The notes: generated by a model from the letters alone, not told the origin. A stretch of 64,000 nt of DNA from Tepidiphilus succinatimandens (GCF_006503695.1 NZ_SBIK01000004.1:1-64000); one strand, 5' to 3'; shown: positions 39,886 to 48,652, numbered from the stretch's first letter. A program made the numbers and translations.

Positions 39886-40590
39886 ATGGCCCGCAAACGC
39901 AGTGAATCCTTCGAACAGCAGCGCAGCGAGATCCTGGAAAAGGCGGCGATGCTTTTTGCCGAAGCGGGCTTTCACGCCGCATCCATGGCCTCGCTCGCCC
40001 AGGCTTGCGGCGTGTCGAAGGCGCTCCTCTACCATTATTACCAGGACAAGGAGCACATCCTCTTCGACGTGGCCCTGTCCTACGTCGAGCGCCTGGTGGC
40101 CATCGTCGAGGAATCGCTCGGAAGCGAACTGCCGGCTTCCCCTACTCAAGCCGGTGTGGCGCTCGAGCGCCTCATCGCCCGCTTCCTCGAAGAATATCGC
40201 CATTCGCAGTATCGGCACATCGTGCTGGTGCAGGACGTCAAGCATCTGCCCGAACCGCTGCGCGAACCGGTGCTGGAGAAGCAGCGCCAGGTGGTACGGG
40301 CCTTTGCGGGCGTGATCGCGGCGCTGGAGCCGGAGCTCGCCGCCACGGCGCTCCTCAAGCCGGTGACCATGGTGCTCTTCGGCATGATCAACTGGACCTT
40401 TACCTGGCTGCGCCCCGATGGCCCCCTCAGTTATGAAGCCATGGCCCCGATCGTGACGACGATGTTCGTAGCCGGCGTGCATGCGCTCGCCAAACGCGAA
40501 GACCTGATGCAGCGCTTCGCCATGGCGCCCGAACGAGCACGAGGCACGGACGAGGCAGCCGTGCCGACCCTACAAGGAGAACAAGGATGA
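39886..40590 (+). CDS. paaR: TetR-family transcriptional regulator (PaaR type)
   Basis: The 234-residue repressor has an N-terminal helix-turn-helix (ILEKAAMLFAEAGFHAASMA, SLAQACGVSKALLYHYYQDK) and a helical ligand domain with HIVLVQDVKHLPEPLRE. TetR regulators inside paa operons of betaproteobacteria (PaaR) respond to phenylacetyl-CoA. ATG 39886 (MARKRSESF) is preferred; ATG 39844 would add 14 residues. Its stop overlaps the thiolase ATG. The palindrome at 35528-35547 is its likely operator. Confidence 0.88.
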   Translation: MARKRSESFEQQRSEILEKAAMLFAEAGFHAASMASLAQACGVSKALLYHYYQDKEHILFDVALSYVERLVAIVEESLGSELPASPTQAGVALERLIARFLEEYRHSQYRHIVLVQDVKHLPEPLREPVLEKQRQVVRAFAGVIAALEPELAATALLKPVTMVLFGMINWTFTWLRPDGPLSYEAMAPIVTTMFVAGVHALAKREDLMQRFAMAPERARGTDEAAVPTLQGEQG

Positions 40591-41804
40591 AAGATCGCGC
40601 GGTCTATCTCTGTGACGGCATCCGCACCCCCATCGGCCGCTATGGTGGCATGCTCGCCCAGGTCCGCCCCGATGATCTCGCCGCCCACGTGATCGCCACG
40701 CTCATGGCGCGCCAGCCGCAGGTCGATTGGGAGGCGGTCGACGACGTCTACTTCGGCTGCGCCAATCAGGCCGGCGAGGACAACCGCAACGTCGCCCGCA
40801 TGGCGGCGCTGCTCGCGGGCCTGCCGCAGACGATCCCCGGCTCGACCATCAACCGGCTGTGCGGCTCGGGCATGGATGCGATCGGCACCGCCGCCCGGGC
40901 GATCGCCTGCGGCGAGGCCGATTTGATGATCGCTGGCGGGGTCGAGAGCATGACGCGCGCGCCCTTCGTTTTGGGCAAGGCCGAGAGCGCCTTCTCACGC
41001 AGCGCCAAGATCGAAGATACCACCATCGGCTGGCGCTTCGTCAACCCGAAGATGCAGGCGCGCTATGGCATCGACTCCATGCCCGAAACCGCCGAGAACG
41101 TGGCCGAGCAGTTTGGCATCGCGCGCGCCGACCAGGACGCCTTTGCCCTGCGCAGCCAGCGCCGCTACGCCGAGGCGGCCGCGCGCGGATTCTTCGACGG
41201 CGAGATCGTGCCGGTGGAAGTACCGGCAGGCAGGAAAGGCGAGAAAGTGCCGGTGGCGCGCGACGAGCATCCCCGGCCCGAGACCACGCTGGAGGCGCTC
41301 GCCAAGCTCAAGGGCGTGGTCAAGCCCGGGGGCACCGTCACCGCTGGCAATGCCTCGGGCGTGAACGACGGCGCCGTAGCGGTGCTCGTTGCCGGCGAAG
41401 CGGCGGTGGCACGCTACGGCCTGCGGCCGATGGCGCGCATTCTTTCCATGGCTACCGTGGGGGTGGAGCCGCGCATCATGGGCATCGGTCCGGCGCCGGC
41501 CACGCGCAAGGTGCTCGAACGCGCGGCGCTGAGCCTCGCGCGCCTCGACGCCATCGAACTCAACGAGGCTTTCGCCGCCCAGGCGTTGGCGGTACTGCGC
41601 CAGCTGGGGCTGCCCGACGACGCGGAACACGTCAATCCCAATGGCGGCGCCATCGCGTTGGGCCATCCACTGGGGGCTTCCGGTGCCCGCCTCGTGCTCA
41701 CCCTCGCGCGAGAGCTCAAGCGCCGCGATGGCCGCTACGGCCTGGCGACGATGTGCATCGGCGTGGGGCAAGGCATCGCCATGGTGATCGAACGCATGCG
41801 ATAA
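40587..41804 (+). CDS. paaJ: 3-oxoadipyl-CoA thiolase
   Basis: This type-II thiolase has 405 residues. The nucleophile is in STINRLCGSGMDAIG (Cys near residue 91), with NEAFAAQALAVLRQLG, HVNPNGGAIALGHPLG and the second Cys in TMCIGVGQGIAM. The N-terminus AVYLCDGIRTPIGRYGG and REDD-less NVARMAALLAGLP fit the PcaF/PaaJ group that splits 3-oxoadipyl-CoA to acetyl-CoA and succinyl-CoA. The ATG overlaps paaR by four bases, and the gene ends the catabolic operon. Confidence 0.92.
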   Translation: MKDRAVYLCDGIRTPIGRYGGMLAQVRPDDLAAHVIATLMARQPQVDWEAVDDVYFGCANQAGEDNRNVARMAALLAGLPQTIPGSTINRLCGSGMDAIGTAARAIACGEADLMIAGGVESMTRAPFVLGKAESAFSRSAKIEDTTIGWRFVNPKMQARYGIDSMPETAENVAEQFGIARADQDAFALRSQRRYAEAAARGFFDGEIVPVEVPAGRKGEKVPVARDEHPRPETTLEALAKLKGVVKPGGTVTAGNASGVNDGAVAVLVAGEAAVARYGLRPMARILSMATVGVEPRIMGIGPAPATRKVLERAALSLARLDAIELNEAFAAQALAVLRQLGLPDDAEHVNPNGGAIALGHPLGASGARLVLTLARELKRRDGRYGLATMCIGVGQGIAMVIERMR

Positions 41805-41814
41805 AATTTATACA

Positions 41815-41842
41815 TTGTCAAATCGATTAGATTTGTGATAAT
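41815..41842 (+). promoter_or_regulatory. Promoter of the ABC importer operon with an overlapping palindrome
   Basis: TTGTCA (41815-41820) and GATAAT (41837-41842) are 16 bp apart. Between them lies CAAATC-GATTA-GATTTG (41819-41835), a perfect six-base inverted repeat that would let a repressor cover the promoter. The sequence differs from the TetR operator before paaG, so another regulator is likely. Confidence 0.6.
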
Positions 41843-41857
41843 TTCTTCTTCGCCTCA

Positions 41858-41873
41858 TCCCGCCACGGCGGGA
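41858..41873 (+). promoter_or_regulatory. 5' leader hairpin of the first binding-protein mRNA
   Basis: TCCCGCC-AC-GGCGGGA forms a seven-pair GC stem about 16 bp after the predicted -10 box, near the 5' end of the transcript. No T-run follows. It could protect the RNA end; I see no riboswitch-like structure around it. Confidence 0.45.
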
Positions 41874-41909
41874 GAAGCATACGAAATCCTAAAAAAGGGG
41901 GAGACGCAG

Positions 41910-43055
41910 ATGAAGAAGAAAAGTCTAGTCATGGGCCTCGTCCTGGCGCTCGGTTGCTCCCTGGCGCTGGCGCAGGTGAAAGTGGGCGTGACGGTATCGG
42001 CCACCGGGTCGGCCGCCTCGCTCGGCGTGCCGGAGAAGAATACGGTGGACCTTCTGCCGCGCGAGATCGCCGGGCAGAAAATCGAGTACCTCGTGCTCGA
42101 CGACGCATCCGACACCACCACTGCCGTCAGTAATACCCGCAAGTTCATCACCGAACATCAGGTCGATATGGTGATGGGTTCGACGGTCTCGCCCAACGCC
42201 CTGGCGATGATCGACGTGGTGGCCGAGGCCAAGGTGCCGATGATCGCCTTTGCCGCCAGCGAGAAGATCGTCTCCCCGGTCGATGACAAGCGCCGCTGGG
42301 TGTTCAAGACGGCGCAGAACGACCGCATGATGGCCGAGGCCATCGTCGAGCACATGGCGGCCAACGGTGTGAAGACCGTCGGTTTCATCGGTTTTTCCGA
42401 TGCCTACGGCGAAGGCTGGTTCGAGAACTTCAAGGCTGCGCTCGACGCGGCGGGCCTTTCGCTCGTGGTCAACGAGCGCTACAACCGCACCGACACCTCG
42501 GTGACGGGTCAGGTGCTCAAGATCGTCGGTGCCAAACCGGACGCGGTGCTCATCGCCGGCTCAGGCACGCCAGCGGCGCTGCCGCAGAAGACGCTCAAGG
42601 AGCGCGGCTACGCCGGAAAAATCTACCAGACCCATGGGGTGGCCAACAACGATTTCCTGCGCGTGTGCGGGCGCGACTGCGAAGGGACCTTCCTGCCGGC
42701 CGGGCCGGTGCTGGTGGCGGCACAGCTGCCAGACGATCATCCGGTCAAACCGTCGGCGATGGAATACGTTCGCGCCTATGAAGAAAAATTCGGCAAAGGC
42801 TCGGTGTCTACCTTCGGAGCGCACGTGTGGGATGCGAGCAAACTGCTCGCGGCGGCGCTGCCCGAGGCGCTCACCAAGGCCAAGCCCGGTACGCCCGAAT
42901 TCCGCGTCGCGCTGCGTGACGCTCTGGAGCACTTGAAGGAAGTGCATGCGGCCATGGGGGTATTCACCATGAGCCCGACTGATCATCTCGGGCTCGATGC
43001 GCGGGCGCGCGTGATGGTGCAGATCAACCAGGGAACGTGGAAGTACGTCCGCTGA
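41910..43055 (+). CDS. Branched-chain amino acid-type ABC substrate-binding protein, copy 1
   Basis: This exported receptor has 381 residues. The signal peptide (KKKSLVMGLVLALGCSLALA) is cut before QVKVGVTVSATGSAASLGVP. The type-I periplasmic fold has GQKIEYLVLDDASDTTTAVS, MGSTVSPNALAMIDVVAEAK, KTVGFIGFSDAYGEGWFENF and DAVLIAGSGTPAALPQKTLK. Two Cys (RVCGRDCEG) probably form a disulfide. The family binds amino acids, amides or aromatic acids; standing directly after the paa operon, aromatic-acid uptake is a fair guess. A nearly identical copy follows 35 bp downstream. Confidence 0.92.
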   Translation: MKKKSLVMGLVLALGCSLALAQVKVGVTVSATGSAASLGVPEKNTVDLLPREIAGQKIEYLVLDDASDTTTAVSNTRKFITEHQVDMVMGSTVSPNALAMIDVVAEAKVPMIAFAASEKIVSPVDDKRRWVFKTAQNDRMMAEAIVEHMAANGVKTVGFIGFSDAYGEGWFENFKAALDAAGLSLVVNERYNRTDTSVTGQVLKIVGAKPDAVLIAGSGTPAALPQKTLKERGYAGKIYQTHGVANNDFLRVCGRDCEGTFLPAGPVLVAAQLPDDHPVKPSAMEYVRAYEEKFGKGSVSTFGAHVWDASKLLAAALPEALTKAKPGTPEFRVALRDALEHLKEVHAAMGVFTMSPTDHLGLDARARVMVQINQGTWKYVR

Positions 43056-43090
43056 AGGGTTCATTGTAGTGAAACGGAGGAGGGGGAAAC

Positions 43091-44239
43091 ATGAAGACGA
43101 AAAAACGCATCATCCTAGGTTTGGCGCTGGCCCTTGGCTGGACGCTGGCGCAGGCGCAGGTGAAGGTGGGAGTGACGGTCTCGGCCACGGGGCCGGCCGC
43201 CTCGCTTGGCATCCCGGAGAAGAACACCGTGGAGATGCTGCCGAAAGAAATGGCGGGACAGAAAATCGAGTACCTCGTGCTCGACGACGCATCCGACACC
43301 ACCAATGCCGTCAACAACACCCGCAAGCTCATCGCCGAAAACCAGGTCGATGTGGTGATGGGTTCGACGGTCTCGCCCAACGCCCTGGCGATGATCGACG
43401 TGGTGGCCGAGGCCAAGGTGCCGATGATCTCGTTTGCTGCCGGGGACAAGGTCATCTCTCCGGTCGACGAGAAACGGCATTGGGTTTTCAAGACACCGCA
43501 GAGTGACAAGATGATGACCGAGGCCATCGTCGAGCACATGGTGGCCAGTGGCGTGAAGACCGTCGGTTTCATCGGTTATTCCGACGCCTACGGCGAGAGC
43601 TGGTACCAGAGCCTGAGCGAGGCGATCGCTGCGAAAGGGCTGCAGCTGGTGGTCAACGAGCGCTACAACCGTACCGACACCTCGGTGACGGGGCAGGTGC
43701 TCAAGATCGTCGGCGCCAAGCCGGACGCGGTGCTCATCGCCGGCTCCGGCACGCCGGCGGCGCTGCCGCAGAAGACGCTCAAGGAGCGCGGTTATGCCGG
43801 AAAGATCTACCAGACCCACGGCGTGGTGAACCCCGACTTCCTGCGCGTGTGCGGGCGCGACTGCGAAGGAACTTTCCTGCCGTCCAGCCCCGTGGTCGTG
43901 GCCCCCCAGCTGCCTGACAGTCACCCGGCCAAAGCCGCTGGCGTGGAGTACTTCCAGCTCTACGAGTCCAAGTACGGCAAGGGTTCGGTGACGCAGTTCG
44001 GCTCCTACGTCTGGGACGCCGGCAAGCTGCTCGCGGCGGCGCTGCCCGAGGCACTCGCCAAGGCCAAACCCGGCACGCCCGAATTCCGCGCCGCGCTGCG
44101 CGACGCGATCGAGCACCTCAAAGAGGTCCCGGCCGCCAACGGGGTCTACACCATGAGCCCGACCGATCACCTTGGGCTCGATCACCGCGCCCGCGTGATG
44201 TTGCGCATCGAAAGCGGGCAATGGAAGTACATCCCCTGA
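43091..44239 (+). CDS. Branched-chain amino acid-type ABC substrate-binding protein, copy 2
   Basis: This 382-residue tandem duplicate of the preceding gene is strongly similar throughout. It has the same CGRDCEG pair, the same NERYNRTDTSVTGQVLKIVG and the same SGTPAALPQKTLKERGYAGK block. Differences cluster in the N-terminal signal, the SFAAGDKVISPVDEKRH region, the YSDAYGESWYQSLSEAIAAK helix and the C-terminal third (PSSPVVVAPQLPDSHPAKAA). These could change ligand choice. GGAGGAGGGGGAAAC is the ribosome site. Both receptors must share the single permease/ATPase set downstream. Confidence 0.92.
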   Translation: MKTKKRIILGLALALGWTLAQAQVKVGVTVSATGPAASLGIPEKNTVEMLPKEMAGQKIEYLVLDDASDTTNAVNNTRKLIAENQVDVVMGSTVSPNALAMIDVVAEAKVPMISFAAGDKVISPVDEKRHWVFKTPQSDKMMTEAIVEHMVASGVKTVGFIGYSDAYGESWYQSLSEAIAAKGLQLVVNERYNRTDTSVTGQVLKIVGAKPDAVLIAGSGTPAALPQKTLKERGYAGKIYQTHGVVNPDFLRVCGRDCEGTFLPSSPVVVAPQLPDSHPAKAAGVEYFQLYESKYGKGSVTQFGSYVWDAGKLLAAALPEALAKAKPGTPEFRAALRDAIEHLKEVPAANGVYTMSPTDHLGLDHRARVMLRIESGQWKYIP

Positions 44240-44291
44240 GGAACCGGTCGGGCTGAATCGCCGCCCGATCCGAGGATAGAACACCCATCGA

Positions 44292-44314
44292 CCCGCCGCC
44301 CTCGAGGCGGCGGG
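44292..44314 (+). promoter_or_regulatory. Stem-loop between binding-protein and permease genes
   Basis: CCCGCCGCC-CTCGA-GGCGGCGGG forms a nine-pair all-GC stem in the 92-bp gap. No T-run follows, so it is more likely a 3'-end protector of the abundant receptor mRNA or a partial attenuator than a full stop. It parallels the hairpin between urtA and urtB. Confidence 0.6.
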
Positions 44315-44331
44315 CAGCGAGGATCGTATCC

Positions 44332-45372
44332 ATGGATTCATCGATCGCGTTGATCCTGACGCAGGACGGCATCGTCAACGGGGCAGTCTACGTGCTGCTC
44401 GCGCTCGCCCTGGTGCTGGTCTTTACCGTCACGCGCATCATTTTCATTCCGCAAGGGGAGTTCGTCGCGTTTGCGGCGCTCACGCTGGCCATGCTCGAGA
44501 ACGGGCGCTTTCCCGGCACCGTGTGGCTGGTGCTCGCCGCAGGGCTGGCCGTGTGCGTCATGGAGGCGGGCGCGCTCGTGGCGCGCCACGACTGGCGCTA
44601 CCGCCTGCAGGTGCTCGGCTGGAACCTTGCCTATCCCTTGGTCCTGTGGGCGCTTGCGGCGACCATCGACTGGCGCGAGGCCGGCCAATGGGGGCGCATC
44701 GCCTTCACGCTTGCCTTGATCGTGCCGCTCGGACCCATGATGTTCCGCGTCTTCTTCCAGCCGATCGCCGCCGCGCCGGTGCTGGTGCTGCTCATCGTGG
44801 CGGTGGCGGTGCACGTGGCCCTCGTCGGCCTGGGGTTGTGGATGTTCGGCGCCGAGGGCTACCGTACCCTGCCGTTGTGGGACGAGAATTTCCTCGTCGG
44901 ACCCTTGCGCATCCCCGGTCAGGCGATCTGGGTGGTGGGGGCTTCGCTTGCCCTCATCGTGCTGCTGGCACAGTTCTTCAGCCGCACGATCTACGGCAAG
45001 GCGCTGCGCGCCACTGCCGTCAACCGCAACGGGGCGCGTCTCATGGGCATCTCGCCCAACCTCGCCGGCCGGCTCACGCTCATGCTTTCCGCGGCGATCG
45101 GCGCGGTCTCCGGCATCCTCGTCAGCCCCATCACCACCATCTACTACGATACGGGTTTCCTCATCGGGCTCAAGGGGTTCGTTGCCGCCATCATCGGCGG
45201 GCTCGCGGCCTATCCGGCCGCCGCGGCCGGAGCGCTCCTGGTGGGGCTGCTCGAATCGTTCAGCTCCTTCTGGGCGAGCGCCTACAAGGAGGTGATCGTC
45301 TTCACGCTCATCATTCCCGTGCTCTTCTGGCGCTCGCTGCGCACCCACCACGTCGAGGAGGAGGAAGAATGA
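44332..45372 (+). CDS. livH: Branched-chain amino acid-type ABC permease LivH
   Basis: The 346-residue inner-membrane permease has about eight helices. The N-terminus LTQDGIVNGAVYVLLALALVLV and ITRIIFIPQGEFVAFAALTL, and the late FLIGLKGFVAAIIGGLAAYPAAAAGALLVGLLES, are characteristic. The coupling loop GKALRATAVNRNGARLMGIS faces the ATPase. An extra stretch around residues 75-150 (two more helices) makes it longer than classical LivH of about 300 residues. It overlaps the next gene by four bases. Confidence 0.92.
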   Translation: MDSSIALILTQDGIVNGAVYVLLALALVLVFTVTRIIFIPQGEFVAFAALTLAMLENGRFPGTVWLVLAAGLAVCVMEAGALVARHDWRYRLQVLGWNLAYPLVLWALAATIDWREAGQWGRIAFTLALIVPLGPMMFRVFFQPIAAAPVLVLLIVAVAVHVALVGLGLWMFGAEGYRTLPLWDENFLVGPLRIPGQAIWVVGASLALIVLLAQFFSRTIYGKALRATAVNRNGARLMGISPNLAGRLTLMLSAAIGAVSGILVSPITTIYYDTGFLIGLKGFVAAIIGGLAAYPAAAAGALLVGLLESFSSFWASAYKEVIVFTLIIPVLFWRSLRTHHVEEEEE

Positions 45373-47207
45373 CGAAAGCGCTTTCCCCCGCCGAACCGCT
45401 CGCCGGCCGGCGAGGCATTCCCTCTCGCGGGGTGCTCGCGGCCTTCGTCGCCGTGGTCATCCTCGCGCCGCTCGTGCTGCGTCCTTTCCAGGTGAGCCTG
45501 CTCGACTACATCGCCCTCTACGCACTCGTGGCCTTGGGCCTGGTGCTGCTCACCGGCATCGGCGGGCTCACCAGCTTCGGCCAGGCCGCCTTCGTCGGCT
45601 TGGGAGCCTACGCTACCGCCGTGGTCACCACGTCGCAGAATCTGCCGGCATGGCTTGCCTGGGCGCAGGGCTCCCCCTGGGGCGGGCTCATCGTCGGACT
45701 CGTGCTCACCCTGGTGGCGGCGCTGGTGATCGGTTCCATCACTCTGCGCCTGTCCGGGCACTACTTGCCGCTGGGTACCATCGCCTGGGGCATCAGCCTC
45801 TTCTTCCTCTTTGGCAACCTCGAATGGCTCGGCGGGCACACCGGCATGGGCGGTTTGCCGCCGATCTCGCTCTTCGGGTTCGAACTGATCGATCCGGCGC
45901 ACTTCTATTACCTCGCCTGGGTCGTGCTGCTCGCGGCGATCTGGATGATCAGCAACCTGCTCGACTCGCGCGAAGGGCGGGCGATCCGCGCCTTGCGCGG
46001 CGGCCTGGTGATGGCCGAGGCGATGGGGGTAGACACCTCGCGCCAGAAGATGGTGATCTTCGTCGTGGCCGCGGTGCTCGCCTGCGTGGCCGGCTGGATG
46101 TATGCGCACCTGCAGCGCTTCGTCAACCCTTCCCCTTTTGGCATCAACATCGGCATCGAGTACCTCTTCATGGCGGTGATCGGCGGATCGGGCTACGTCT
46201 GGGGCGCGATCGTGGGGGCGCTCGTCATCACGCTCGCCAAGCAATGGCTGCAGGACTGGCTGCCGCAGCTGCTGGGGCAGAGCGGCAACTTCGAGGTGAT
46301 CGTCTTCGGCCTGCTGATGGTGCTGGTGCTGCACCGCGCCCGCCAGGGGCTATGGCCCATCGTGCTGCGCTGGGCGCCGGTGGTGCCCTCACCGCGCTCG
46401 CTCGATTCGACCCTCGAGCCGCTGCCGCAGCGCCCCAAGCCGCAGCGCGGCACGGTGATCCTGGAAGCGCGCGAGATTACCAAGCGTTTCGGCGGGCTGG
46501 TGGCGAACGACAAGATGAGCCTCACCGTCAAGGCCGGCGAAATCCTCGCCCTCATCGGCCCCAACGGGGCGGGCAAGAGCACCCTGTTCAACCAGCTCTC
46601 CGGGGTCGATACGCCCACCGAAGGCAAGATCTTCTTCCTCGGCGAGGACGTCACCGGCAAGACCTCGCGCGAGATCGCGCGCATGGGTATGAGCCGGACC
46701 TTCCAGCACGTTCGCCTGCTGTCCAATCGCTCGGTGCTCGAGAACGTCGCGCTCGGGGCGCATCTGCGCGGACATGCCGGCGTGTTCGCCGCCATGCTGC
46801 ATCTGGAGCGCAAGGAGGAAGCACGCCTGCTTGCCGAAGCAGCCCGCCAGATCGAGCGGGTGGGGCTGTGGGAGCATCGCTTCACCGAGGCCGGCGCGCT
46901 CGCGCTCGGCCAGCAGCGCATCGTCGAGATCGCCCGCGCGCTGTGTGCCGACCCCTGCCTGTTGTTGCTCGACGAGCCCGCCGCCGGCCTGCGCCACAAA
47001 GAGAAGCAGGCGCTCGCCGAGCTGCTCGACCGGCTGCGCGCCGAGGGCATGGGCATTCTGCTCGTGGAGCACGACATGGACTTCGTCATGGGGCTGGCCG
47101 ATCGGGTCGTCGTCATGGAATTCGGGCAGAAAATCGCCGAAGGGCTGCCGGAAGAAGTGCAGCAGGATCCGGCCGTACTCGAAGCCTATCTGGGAGGGGT
47201 GCAATGA
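45369..47207 (+). CDS. LivM-LivG fusion: ABC permease joined to ATP-binding domain
   Basis: The protein has 612 residues. Residues 1-335 are a LivM permease (LGLVLLTGIGGLTSFGQAAF, GLGAYATAVVTTS; coupling loop RAIRALRGGLVMAEAMGVD; YLFMAVIGGSGYVWGAIVGAL). After a Pro/Arg linker (RSLDSTLEPLPQRPKPQRG) residues 360-612 are a LivG ATPase: Walker A GPNGAGKST near 397-405, signature LALGQQRIVEIARAL, Walker B LLLLDEPAAGL, and the long-tail EHDMDFVMGLADRVVVMEFG. There is no stop or start between the halves, so the fusion is real in this sequence. ATG 45369 overlaps the livH stop. Such fusions fix the subunit ratio. Confidence 0.92.
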   Translation: MTKALSPAEPLAGRRGIPSRGVLAAFVAVVILAPLVLRPFQVSLLDYIALYALVALGLVLLTGIGGLTSFGQAAFVGLGAYATAVVTTSQNLPAWLAWAQGSPWGGLIVGLVLTLVAALVIGSITLRLSGHYLPLGTIAWGISLFFLFGNLEWLGGHTGMGGLPPISLFGFELIDPAHFYYLAWVVLLAAIWMISNLLDSREGRAIRALRGGLVMAEAMGVDTSRQKMVIFVVAAVLACVAGWMYAHLQRFVNPSPFGINIGIEYLFMAVIGGSGYVWGAIVGALVITLAKQWLQDWLPQLLGQSGNFEVIVFGLLMVLVLHRARQGLWPIVLRWAPVVPSPRSLDSTLEPLPQRPKPQRGTVILEAREITKRFGGLVANDKMSLTVKAGEILALIGPNGAGKSTLFNQLSGVDTPTEGKIFFLGEDVTGKTSREIARMGMSRTFQHVRLLSNRSVLENVALGAHLRGHAGVFAAMLHLERKEEARLLAEAARQIERVGLWEHRFTEAGALALGQQRIVEIARALCADPCLLLLDEPAAGLRHKEKQALAELLDRLRAEGMGILLVEHDMDFVMGLADRVVVMEFGQKIAEGLPEEVQQDPAVLEAYLGGVQ

Positions 47208-47959
47208 ACGCCGACACGAGGCCGCTGCTCGAGGTGCGTGGGCTGTGCGTTTCCTACGGCAAGGTCGAGGCGCTGCACCAGGCCGGCATCGAGGTGGGCG
47301 CCGGGCAGATCGTCACCGTCATCGGTCCCAACGGGGCGGGCAAGACGACCCTGCTCTCGGCCGTCATGGGGCTGCTGCCCTCGCGCGGCGAGATCGTCTT
47401 CGACGGCGAGCCGCAACCACGGCCCGACGTCGAATACCTCGTGACGCGGGGCATGGCCCTGGTGCCGGAGAAGCGCGAGCTTTTCGGAGAGATGAGCGTC
47501 GAGGACAACCTCGTGCTCGGCGCCTTCCAGCGCTACCGACGGGGTGAGCGGGACTATCGCGACACGCTCGAAGAAGTCTACGCCCTCTTTCCCCGTCTCA
47601 AGGAGCGTCGCGCCCAAGCCGCCGGCACGCTCTCGGGCGGCGAGCGGCAGATGCTCGCCGTGGGGCGTGCGCTGATGGGCAAGCCGCGGCTGCTCATGCT
47701 CGACGAACCCTCGCTCGGGCTGGCCCCACTCATCGTGCGCGAGATTTTTCGCATCATCGCTTCCCTGCGCGAGCGCGGCGTCTCCATCCTGCTGGTGGAG
47801 CAGAACGCCCGTGCCGCGCTGCAGGTGGCCGACTACGGCTACGTGCTCGAGATGGGCGAGATCACCATGCACGGGCCGGCCCATGAGCTCGCCACCGACC
47901 CGCGCGTGATCGAGGCCTATCTCGGCCTGGGCAAACACCAAGAACGACTCGCGCCTTGA
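47204..47959 (+). CDS. livF: Branched-chain amino acid-type ABC ATP-binding protein LivF
   Basis: The 251-residue ATPase has LLEVRGLCVSYGKVEALHQAG, Walker A GPNGAGKTTLLSAVMG, signature TLSGGERQMLAVGRALM, Walker B LLMLDEPSLGLAPL and the H-loop-equivalent VEQNARAALQVADYGYVLEMG. It overlaps the fusion gene by four bases and completes an importer with two receptors, LivH, LivM-LivG and LivF. Confidence 0.95.
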   Translation: MNADTRPLLEVRGLCVSYGKVEALHQAGIEVGAGQIVTVIGPNGAGKTTLLSAVMGLLPSRGEIVFDGEPQPRPDVEYLVTRGMALVPEKRELFGEMSVEDNLVLGAFQRYRRGERDYRDTLEEVYALFPRLKERRAQAAGTLSGGERQMLAVGRALMGKPRLLMLDEPSLGLAPLIVREIFRIIASLRERGVSILLVEQNARAALQVADYGYVLEMGEITMHGPAHELATDPRVIEAYLGLGKHQERLAP

Positions 47960-47978
47960 GCGCCAAGGAGCCTTTTCC

Positions 47979-48560
47979 ATGACCGCATGGCGACGCATCG
48001 AAGACGAACACCAGGCCCACGCCGCGATCATCCACGGGTTGCGCTACCTCATCGAGGCGATCGAAGAGGGCAGGCAGCAGCCCGACTTCGAATTGCTGCG
48101 CGCAATGGTGCACTACGTGGCCGAGTATCCCGAGCGCTCCCATCATCCCAAGGAAGATCGTTACCTCTTTGCTCGACTCAAGGAGAAGACGCACGAGGCC
48201 GATGCGGTGATTGCTCGACTGGAGCAGGAACATGCCGCCAACGAGAAGCGCGTGGCCGAACTCCAAGAGGCTCTGCGCGCATGGACTGCGGGTGAAGGAG
48301 GGGGATTCGAATCGTTCAAGCAAGCGTTTCGGCGCTACGCCGACTTCTACCGTCAGCACATGATCACCGAAGAGCGGGAGATCCTCCCCTTGGCGCGGCG
48401 GGTGTTCAGCGCCGAAGACTGGGCGGCGATCGACGAGGGCTGGCGTACCCGCCCCGATCCGCTCGCGGGGGCGACTTTCACCGAGGATTGGGAGAAGGCA
48501 TTTCGCGAATTGGTCATGAGGGCGCCTCCGCCCATTGGGCTTGGCCCTACTCCCCTTTGA
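47979..48560 (+). CDS. Hemerythrin-like domain protein
   Basis: This cytoplasmic four-helix protein (193 residues) has the ligand pattern of HHE domains: EDEHQAHAAIIHGLRYLIE, YPERSHHPKEDRYLFARL, RLEQEHAANEKRVAELQ and YADFYRQHMITEEREILPLA. The diiron site would bind O2, NO or serve in iron/redox repair. A C-terminal extension of about 45 residues (EDWAAIDEGWRTRPDPL) is usual. It lies 19 bp after livF and may be read from the same transcript, though no functional link is evident. Confidence 0.88.
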   Translation: MTAWRRIEDEHQAHAAIIHGLRYLIEAIEEGRQQPDFELLRAMVHYVAEYPERSHHPKEDRYLFARLKEKTHEADAVIARLEQEHAANEKRVAELQEALRAWTAGEGGGFESFKQAFRRYADFYRQHMITEEREILPLARRVFSAEDWAAIDEGWRTRPDPLAGATFTEDWEKAFRELVMRAPPPIGLGPTPL

Positions 48561-48587
48561 AGGTCGCATTTCGCCAGCCGCACGTTC

Positions 48588-48617
48588 TTTGCCTTTGTCG
48601 TCCCCATCGTCTAGAAT
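48588..48617 (+). promoter_or_regulatory. Candidate promoter of the yqjD-like gene cluster
   Basis: TTTGCC (48588-48593) and TAGAAT (48612-48617) are 18 bp apart, and a strong TTTTTTGGGAGATTACG ribosome site lies just before ATG 48653. The -35 is weak. The cluster of four small genes up to the terminator at 50054 would be its unit. Confidence 0.4.
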
Positions 48618-48652
48618 GAAAGCGGTTCGACTTTCTTTTTTGGGAGATTACG

